Shown in pieces: positions 57,801 to 64,000 of a stretch of DNA of 64,000 nucleotides (position 1 is its first letter; every line of letters begins with the position of its first letter). This stretch comes from CAVXFB01 sp963760935 (lineage in GTDB: Bacteria; Planctomycetota; Planctomycetia; Pirellulales; Thermoguttaceae), in contig CAVXFB010000006.1 of NCBI GenBank assembly GCA_963760935.1, positions 1-64,000 of the forward strand, read 5' to 3'. The notes under the pieces were generated by a model. The model ran no database searches. It was not told the DNA's origin and was given only the letters and a program-made list of their open reading frames with translations. Made by a program: the position numbers and the translations under genes.

Positions 57801-60239
57801 CGAGTTGACCAAGCAGTCGTTGGGACAAGCGGCAGCCGCTCTTAGGACCACCGGGGTTGTGCGGCCGTCAACGTTCCCTCGCGGAGCGCGTGTAACGCTG
57901 GGCGAAAGGAGCATAGATTCCTTCATTAAGTCGTTCGACGAGTGGTCCGCCGAAGCGTTGCATGACCTGGACACGGGACGATATGCCAATCCGCCTGCCG
58001 AGCTCATCAAGAGTTCGCAGCCAAACCAACCTTCGCCCGACTTGTTGGCCTGGGCGGAACGCGAGGGCGTCGACCTGATCAATATCAAGCTCAAGGCGTC
58101 GGACGGCAAACCGTATTATGCGTTTCAGCCGGTAGGAATGAAGGTTTGGCGCATCGATAACGCAAGGTATGCCCACATCGAAGACGAGCTGAGGACGAAT
58201 AACAAGTTTGAATTGCCGCCGCTTTGGCGAGGGCCGTTAGCCCAGGTCGACGAGAGAACAGGCGAATACGACGAGAAGCTGACTGTATCGTTCCTTTTCA
58301 TCACGAGAGAAGGAACTTGCGGTGCAATGCAACTGCAAGCTCCGCTAAGCCGCCCTATGGCACCGGGATCGGCCGCATACACAAATGGAGGATTGCATTA
58401 CAAATTCATCTATGAGGGAGCGGCAAGTGCCAGCGGTCCTGCCGGAGCCGCATTTCCGAAGTCACAGAATGGCGGCGAACACGCGCCCAAGAGGCCGAAA
58501 ATAGTTGGCCCGGTCGGATCATTCAATTCTGGCACGGGATGGACTTCGGCCAACGACGCTCAAGATGCTGCCATACAGCGGTTGGCGCGGTTGTCGTCGG
58601 AGATTAACGCGAAAGAACAGCAGCGCAATGGCAACGCCGGTAAGTCAGTGTCGAACCTTCTGACGCCGCCGCAACAAGAGACGCGCCGAGATGGAAATGA
58701 CCGGCGAGAAAAGGAACCGGCCGGCCCGGTAGCATTGACCAAGGCGCGAGCAGTAGAGCAGTCTGCCACGACGAACGACGACGACAGCGAACGGTTCCAT
58801 CTTGTACGAGGAGGAACGTCGCAACCGGGAAAGTTGTTCAGCGTTGGACCGAGTTTTCGGGTCGGCGGGATCGAAGCGCCGTTGGTATACGCCAATTATG
58901 ACAAACGTTTTTTCCGGGACTGGGGGCCGCACATGGTGGTTCTGTCGACGCCGCCCAACCGCTTTCGCCCGGGGGCGATCGATTTGCCGGCTGACAAGTT
59001 ACTGATGCAGCCGGCATTGCAAGCAAAATTGAACATCACGCCCGAACAGAAGAAGAAGTTGCAGGAGATATCGGCCCGATATTGGCCGGAGCGGGAGAAG
59101 ATTGCCGGCAAGGAACTGATTGACATGAGGGAGTCACCGCGTGGCACATGGGGCGTGGCCGGCACGTTAAAGCTAACGGAGAAGTCAACGGCCGGGAGCG
59201 CCACCCAAGGCAGTACTGTTGTCTTGTCTGGCGGGAAATCGTCTAGCGTGGCCAGTGGCACGACAACAACGACCGTGAAGACGGAAGAAGCAACTAAGTC
59301 GGTGAGCCCTACGGTCAAGATGGGAAAGGGAAGCATCACGTTCAGCGGCGGTGCTATGAGTGGTGGGAGGAGCACGAAGAGTCTCTCGAAGGAGACACAT
59401 GAGAAGCTGGAGCGGCAATGGGATAACGCCCGGAAAGAGATTGAAGCGGTGTTGACACCCGAGCAGTTGCGAGGTCTGAAGGACTACACGTTCCGCATCT
59501 TCGGTTTCGGCAGCGGGATCATGTTTGATGCCAAGGTGTTGAAGATGTTGGCGCGAGCCAAGAGCAACGCGAGGAGCTTCGACGGCTCGACGCGCATCTT
59601 CAGCAGGAGAAGAATCGTCGGCTAATGAACGTGACGAAGGACAAGATGGCTGCAATGCTGGCGATTCTGACGCCGCAACAGAGGGCGCGTCTTCGCGATA
59701 TCATTGAGCAATCGTTTCCGCCGGATCACGATTACTCGGTGTTTCCCTATCCGCAGTTGGCAAATGGCAGCAATGAGGGCGCGGCTGAGGAGTTGGGCCT
59801 GAATCCGACACAGCGAGAGGCGATCCGAAGTGCGCTGAAGACCTATTGGGGCGAGCGCGGGAAAATTGATGAGGCGAGGTGGAAGCTTTCGGATGACGAT
59901 GAGAAGGCCATCAAGGCAAACGCCGAAAAGCGGCGACAATTGATCGGCGATCTCCGCAAGCGAATCGAAGCGGTTCTTACGCCCGAACAGTTGCACGCGT
60001 TCAAAGACATGGCGTTTCAGACCATGGCGGCATCTCATCTCCGTGCCGCGGCGCGTTCCAAGGAACAGGGCAACCTGGGCTTGAGCGAGCAGCAGAAGGC
60101 GACCCTTCGGCAACTGGACGCTGAATACTTCAACAAGCCGGAAGAAATCTACGGCGATCTGACCGACAAGGCGCTGAAGGCATTTACGCCAGCCCAGCAG
60201 GATATGTTGCGGGCCGAGATCGATCGCCGCGGGTGGTAA
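54850..60239 (+). CDS. Giant M56-family (BlaR1-like) membrane peptidase sensor (three frameshifts)
   Basis: Read across frames this gives ~1,795 residues from MNAHSFLPVLDGVGAAYCLH. Four transmembrane segments surround the zinc motif LLHELAHVRRYDLL (HExxH, near 255). The third ligand segment ERENACDDLAIRAHYGRIQY is in another frame between ~55718 and ~55885, so two compensating shifts bracket it. After a last membrane helix near 395, about 1,400 residues face outward: SLSEQRDVLAQVFKQRLEHL, a HEAT-like stretch (GKPAVPRLAKELDRTERERT, GDPRAVPALIRAIPRMP), a Ser/Thr-rich part and several LTPEQ units (ITPEQKKKLQEIS, VLTPEQLRGLKD). Near 59560 the frame shifts again (ARAK joins EQREELRRLDAHL) and continues to 60239 with three more LTPEQ-like units. 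The ligand is unknown. Confidence 0.8.
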
Positions 60240-60250
60240 GGATCTGAGTG

Positions 60251-60297
60251 GTTTAGGCGGCTTCGCAGCAGGGCCGACGTTCCGTCGGCCGCTAAAC
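60251..60297. repeat. GTTTAG-bounded hairpin repeat (longest clean copy)
   Basis: Runs from GTTTAGGCGGC to GCCGCTAAAC, so its ends are inverted copies, and contains the inner hairpin GGCCGACGTTCCGTCGGCC. Related copies lie at 32907, 42064 and 46176. Confidence 0.75.
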
Positions 60298-60394
60298 TCT
60301 ACGATCAGCGGATGGTCGGCGGCAATTTGTCAGTGCGCCGCAGGGGTTTGGCCGGTTTTCGATTGCGGGCAGAGGGCGTATGCTATAGGGAACG

Positions 60395-60515
60395 TATCGC
60401 GCCCTCACCCTAACCCTCTCCCAAAGGGAGAGGGGACAATAGTGTTTTAACCCTCTCTGGTTGAGGAGAGGGGAGAATCGTACAGTAGCCCTCTCGCAAT
60501 GGAGAGGGGACCTAT
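60395..60515. repeat. CCCTCTCC/GGAGAGGGG repeat cluster upstream of the helicase
   Basis: Three units: CCCTCTCCCAAAGGGAGAGG, CCCTCTCTGGTTGAGGAGAG and CCCTCTCGCAATGGAGAGGG. The third contains an in-frame ATG (60499) for the helicase, so the start assignment is affected. Similar units lie at 23530-23634. Confidence 0.7.
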
Positions 60516-60519
60516 TGCT

Positions 60520-62943
60520 ATGCCCGATCAAACGCTGCCCAGCCGAGACGAACTCGTCGGCCGTTATCTGGACCAATTGCCTTACGCGCCGTATCGCGTG
60601 CAGGAGGAGGCGCTGCTGGCTTGGTTCTCGGCGGATCAGGGGGTGCTGGTTTGCACGCCAACCGGCACGGGCAAGACGCTGATCGCCGAGGCGGCCTTGT
60701 TTGAAGCTCTGCACACGGGCAAGACGGCCTACTATACGACGCCGCTTATCGCGCTGTGCGAGCAGAAGTTTCGCGAGATGCAGTCGGCGGCCGTGAAGTG
60801 GGGCTTTCATCCGGAAGACGTGGGACTGGTGACCGGAAATCGGCGTGAGAATCCTGACGCCCGGGCGCTGGTCGTTGTGGCCGAAATACTCCTGAACCGC
60901 TTGTTGCACAGTGGCGTCAGAAAAGGGGACAGCCCCCATTTGTGCGAACAGTGGGAAAGGGGACTGTCCCCATTTGTCGAACAAATGGGGACAGTCCCGT
61001 TCGACTTCAGCAACGTGAGCGCGGTGGTGATGGACGAGTTCCATAGCTTCACCGACCCGGAAAGGGGCATCGTCTGGGAATTGTCGCTGGGGCTGCTGCC
61101 GGCGCATATCCGCACGCTGCTGTTGTCGGCCACGGTGGGCAATGCGGTCGAGTTTTTGAGTTGGCTGCGGCAGAGCCACAACAGGCGGCTGGAACTCGTC
61201 ACGGGCGACGAGCGGAAGGTGCCGCTTACGTATCATTGGGTCGGTGACATGCTGCTGACCGAACACATCGAGGACATGGCCGACGGGGACGATGCGGCGC
61301 GAACAACGCCCGCCCTGATTTTCTGTTTCAACCGCGAAGAATGCTGGATGGTGGCCGAACAACTCAAGGGCAAGCGCGTTCTGAGCGACGGGCAGCAGAA
61401 GCGGCTGGCCGTGGAGTTGGATCGGCACGAGTGGTCGGAAGGGGCAGGGCCGAAGCTCAAGCAACTTTTGATGCGCGGGGTGGGCGTGCATCATGCGGGC
61501 GTGCTGCCGAAGTACCGCCGCGTGGTCGAGGAGCTGTTTCAGCGGAAGCTATTGTCGGTGGCCGTGTGTACGGAGACGCTTTCGGCCGGCATCAACCTGC
61601 CGGCGCGATCGGTCGTCGTGCCGAGCATCATGAAAGGCCCACCGGACAAGAAGAAGCTGCTCGATCCGAGTTCGGCCCATCAGATTTTCGGTCGCGCTGG
61701 CCGGCCGCAGTTCGACAAGGAGGGGCATGTTTTCGTGCTGGCCCACGAAGACGACGTCAAGATCGCCCGATGGCGAGAGAAGTACGATCAGATTCCCGAG
61801 GATACGAAAGACCCGGGGCTGATGAAGGCGAAGAAGGCACTGAAGAAGAAGATGCCAACGCGGCGGTCGAACGAGCAGTATTGGAACGAGGCCCAGTTCC
61901 GCAAGCTGTGCGAGGCCCCGGCTGGCAAATTATATAGCCGCGGCGCGCTGCCCTGGCGGCTGCTGGCCTATATGCTCGACGCCTCGCCGGAGGTCGATCT
62001 GATGCGCCGCCTGGTCGGCAAGCGGCTGATGGATTCAGGCCATATCGAGGCGGGGCAGAAAGAGCTCGACCGCATGCTGATTACGCTGTGGCGGGCGGGA
62101 TACGTGACGTTGGAGCCGAAGCCACCGACGGAGATTGAACTGGCCGAGGCGCAGGCGGCCGCGGCTGCCGAAAATGCCAAGGCGGCGACGCGGCTGGAGT
62201 TTAGCTTTGGCTTTTCCGAGAAAAAGCCAGTGGTGGAGCCGGCGCCGTATAAGCCGCTTTTGGCCCACCCCACCGAGAACCTTTCGAAGCTGCTTTTGTT
62301 CCGCGGCACGAATCCGCTGTACGCGGTTTTCTTGGTGAACCAGTTGGGCATCGCCGACCGCAATGAACGGATCCAGGCGATGGAAAGCGTTTTGGAGCTG
62401 CCGCGGTCGGTGGGCCATTTTGTGCGCGTGCCGCGTCAGGACGAGCTGCCGCCCGGACCGCTGGCGACGCTTCGCCTCGATCCGCACATCCTGCAACTCG
62501 GTTTGGTGACACCGGAGGAACTTTCGCCGAACGCGCGGGAGGAAGATGACGGCGATCGTCGCCGCTTTGACGATGGCGAGCGAAAGTGGGTGCTGACGCT
62601 GGCCGAAAAGCTTCGCCGCTTGTTCGACTACGATTTTCCCGGCGTTCACGATATGCGGACGGCGCCGGTTTGGGCAGCGGGCGAGCTGTTGCAGTTTGGC
62701 GGCGACTTCAACAACTATGTCACCAGCAAGGCCCTGCAAAAGCAGGAGGGAGTGGTTTTCCGACACTTGTTGCGGCTGGTCCTGTTGGTCAACGAATTCG
62801 TGCAGCTTTGCCCACCCGACACGACCGAGGACGAGTGGCGCGGCGATTTGAGCGACATCGCCGCCCGGCTTACTGAGAGCTGCCGGCGCGTTGATCCGAG
62901 CAGCACCGACAAGGCGTTGGAGGAAGTCGAGCAGACGGAGTAA
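60520..62943 (+). CDS. Ski2-like superfamily 2 helicase with an in-frame repeat insertion
   Basis: About 807 residues from MPDQTLPSRDELVGRYLDQL; an alternative ATG at 60499 lies inside a repeat. Motifs: I VCTPTGTGKTLIAEAALF, Ia YTTPLIALCEQKF, Ib VVVAEILLNRLL, II VVMDEFHSF, III LLLSATVG, V VCTETLSAGINLPARSVVV, and VI HQIFGRAGRPQFD. Between Ib and II about 27 residues (VRKGDSPHLCEQWERGLSPF...) are encoded by a palindromic repeat. The C-terminal half is rich in Glu/Lys and has no HRDC or SET domain. It is probably an RNA or DNA helicase; the substrate is unknown. It runs alone on the plus strand. Confidence 0.93.
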   Translation: MPDQTLPSRDELVGRYLDQLPYAPYRVQEEALLAWFSADQGVLVCTPTGTGKTLIAEAALFEALHTGKTAYYTTPLIALCEQKFREMQSAAVKWGFHPEDVGLVTGNRRENPDARALVVVAEILLNRLLHSGVRKGDSPHLCEQWERGLSPFVEQMGTVPFDFSNVSAVVMDEFHSFTDPERGIVWELSLGLLPAHIRTLLLSATVGNAVEFLSWLRQSHNRRLELVTGDERKVPLTYHWVGDMLLTEHIEDMADGDDAARTTPALIFCFNREECWMVAEQLKGKRVLSDGQQKRLAVELDRHEWSEGAGPKLKQLLMRGVGVHHAGVLPKYRRVVEELFQRKLLSVAVCTETLSAGINLPARSVVVPSIMKGPPDKKKLLDPSSAHQIFGRAGRPQFDKEGHVFVLAHEDDVKIARWREKYDQIPEDTKDPGLMKAKKALKKKMPTRRSNEQYWNEAQFRKLCEAPAGKLYSRGALPWRLLAYMLDASPEVDLMRRLVGKRLMDSGHIEAGQKELDRMLITLWRAGYVTLEPKPPTEIELAEAQAAAAAENAKAATRLEFSFGFSEKKPVVEPAPYKPLLAHPTENLSKLLLFRGTNPLYAVFLVNQLGIADRNERIQAMESVLELPRSVGHFVRVPRQDELPPGPLATLRLDPHILQLGLVTPEELSPNAREEDDGDRRRFDDGERKWVLTLAEKLRRLFDYDFPGVHDMRTAPVWAAGELLQFGGDFNNYVTSKALQKQEGVVFRHLLRLVLLVNEFVQLCPPDTTEDEWRGDLSDIAARLTESCRRVDPSSTDKALEEVEQTE
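60917..61003. repeat. REP-like palindrome inside the helicase gene
   Basis: The core is a perfect 18-bp inverted repeat: GGGACTGTCCCCATTTGT (60960-60977), loop CGA, ACAAATGGGGACAGTCCC (60981-60998). A degenerate copy (GGGGACAGCCCCCATTTGT) lies just upstream at 60925-60943. The total length keeps the reading frame of the helicase. Confidence 0.85.
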
Positions 62944-63167
62944 GTTGGCACATAATACGGGAAGGGAGCGGGCAGGCAATTGGTGCGTGCAAGCACACAC
63001 CCTACTTCTGTACCACGCCCTTCGTCCCTCAGGGCGTGCCATCCGACCGCAAGGCGGGAAGGGAGCGGCCAGATACAAACCGCGTTTTTTTCTGTCATCT
63101 TCGTGCCTACGCGGCTTTGTGGTACATTGCCGGTTTCCTCGTGAACTCTTCCTCGGAGGGACAAACC
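62944..63167. other. Intergenic region upstream of the hemerythrin gene
   Basis: About 220 bases with no gene. It contains GGGCGTGCCATCCGACCGCA and GCAAGCACACACCCTAC, which look like debris of dispersed repeats. A GGAGG box lies directly upstream of the next start. Confidence 0.4.
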
Positions 63168-63865
63168 ATGATCGCACAACGACGAGCGTTTCTGGTGGCG
63201 GGCGCAGCATTGGGGACATCCGGGCTTGTCGGTCTAACGCCTCTTGTCTGCGGCGCTGAAAAGGAGAAGCCGGCCGAAGACGTGTCGGCTGCGGAGGACC
63301 TGATGCGCGAGCACGGCGTTCTGCGCCGCATCTTGCTAATCTACGACGAGGGCCTGCAGCGCATGCGCGAAAAGCCGCGTGCCTTTCCGTCTAGTGTCAT
63401 GCATCGTGCGGCCGCGCTCGTGCGGACGTTCGTCGAGGACTACCACGAGAAACTGGAAGAGAACTTTCTGTTTCCCGAGTTCGAAAAGAGCAATCGACTC
63501 GTGCCTCTGGTGAAGGTGCTGCGCGAACAACACGAAGCGGGGCGCCGGGCGACCGAGGTGATGCAACAGGCTACGGCCGTCGTATCACCGACGGACGAGC
63601 AATTGGGCAATTGGACGGTTGCCTGTGAAGGATTCATTCGCATGTACCGGCCGCACGCGGCGCCGAGGACACGGTACTGTTCCCGGCTCTACGCAAGTTA
63701 CTCTCCGCCGCACAATTGGACGAACTGGGCGAGAAGTTTGAAGAGGAAGAGGACCGGCGGTTCGGCGACGATGGATTTGGCAAGACGGTCGAGAGCGTCG
63801 CGGCCATGGAGAGGGAACTGGGGATTTATGAACTCGCCCAGTTTACACCTCAGCCGGCGCGATAG
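63168..63865 (+). CDS. Tat-exported hemerythrin-domain protein (frameshifted)
   Basis: The start MIAQRRAFLVAGAALGTSG has GGAGG about 8 bases upstream and a twin-arginine signal (RRAFLV, cleavage near VCGAE). The hemerythrin HHE domain follows: DLMREHGVLRRILLIYDEG, FVEDYHEKLEENFLFPEFE and LREQHEAGRRATEVMQ supply His and Glu iron ligands. Near 63655-63662 the frame breaks; the next frame gives AEDTVLFPALRKLLSAAQLD, with the last HHE segment (YRPHAA-EDTVLFP), and ends at 63865, for ~232 residues. It probably binds a diiron site for oxygen, NO or iron handling in the periplasm. The uninterrupted frame would read into unrelated sequence. Confidence 0.85.
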
Positions 63866-63934
63866 TAGGGCGCACCCCGTCGCGTCGTGACGAGATTGGC
63901 GGTCAAAGCTCGCTGATTTTCTCTGCCTGCGCCG

Positions 63935-64000
63935 CTACAACATCCGCCCATGCCGGAATCCGCCGGTGAAGAGGCTGATGACGAAGAGCACCAGGAATAT
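63935..64000 (-). CDS. C-terminus of a small membrane protein (partial, DUF1328-like)
   Basis: Only the last 21 residues are in the window: IFLVLFVISLFTGGFRHG and three more before a TAG stop. A hydrophobic helix followed by GG and basic residues fits the end of small DUF1328 (YtjA-like) membrane proteins, but the piece is too short to be sure. Confidence 0.35.
   Translation of the reverse strand: MFLVLFVISLFTGGFRHGRML

Noticed and set aside
56299..57828. 509-codon minus-strand open frame inside the M56 gene
   Set aside because: Antisense shadow; the plus-strand reading has membrane, HEAT-like and LTPEQ patterns, while this one has none.

Overview
The window is high-GC bacterial DNA that looks planctomycete (Planctomycetota, probably Pirellulales-like; inferred from gene content, not from a marker-gene tree). 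Pointers are the TPR-tailed multi-pass membrane proteins, the large FecR-like anchored protein, the giant BlaI/M56 sensor pair, the free-standing hpf-ptsN-ptsH-ptsI locus, the mixture of strands with few long operons, and many short palindromic and G-rich repeats between genes. There are about 45 protein genes. I found no rRNA, tRNA, CRISPR array, integrase or complete insertion sequence.

Layout. 1-8.8 kb: a TPR membrane protein running off the left edge, trmB, a secretin-domain protein, and an SbcD/SbcC-like pair whose ATPase has a membrane hairpin. 8.9-16.8 kb: a four-gene minus-strand signalling locus (MEDS-PAS-GAF hybrid kinase, REC-HD-GYP, REC-HDOD, REC-kinase). 17-20.3 kb: a metal/peroxide block (SO_0444-type permease with a metal-binding tail, peroxiredoxin, ferritin, Fur-family regulator with a palindromic operator). 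20.5-29.4 kb: housekeeping on the minus strand (rplU, RNase E/G, DUF2344 protein, ptsI, ptsH, ptsN, hpf) and a FecR-like protein. 29.6-42 kb: a sulfur-rich stretch (metY, a MetX-MetW fusion, mnmA, cysH, cobA, a small siroheme sulfite-reductase-type protein) interleaved with a second TPR membrane protein, a sigma-54-type AAA+ regulator and an HMCES/YedK protein. 42-50 kb: a LOG-family protein, a candidate small RNA gene with promoter and terminator, glgC, an HTH protein, a repeat-rich gene desert, an NAD(P)H oxidoreductase and a membrane-embedded MutS-family ATPase. 50-64 kb: two paralogous barrel-like proteins, a protoporphyrinogen-oxidase-type enzyme, BlaI plus a giant M56 protein, a Ski2-like helicase, a Tat-exported hemerythrin protein and the end of a small membrane protein.

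The most important caution is that about thirteen frameshifts interrupt otherwise convincing proteins (nine genes, listed in the features). Both sides of each break give sensible homologous sequence. The density suggests indel errors in the assembly, although real decay cannot be excluded from sequence alone. Frameshifted genes are annotated here as single genes spanning all frames.

The most interesting signals are palindromic ACAAATGGGGACAGTCCC-type repeats that appear to have inserted in frame into coding sequence (once in the helicase, probably twice in the SbcD-like gene), a candidate ~245-nt non-coding RNA, a BlaI-type palindrome flanking a near-consensus promoter ahead of a ~1,800-residue M56 protein, and a repeat with inverted ends that seems to supply the N-terminus of a secreted protein.
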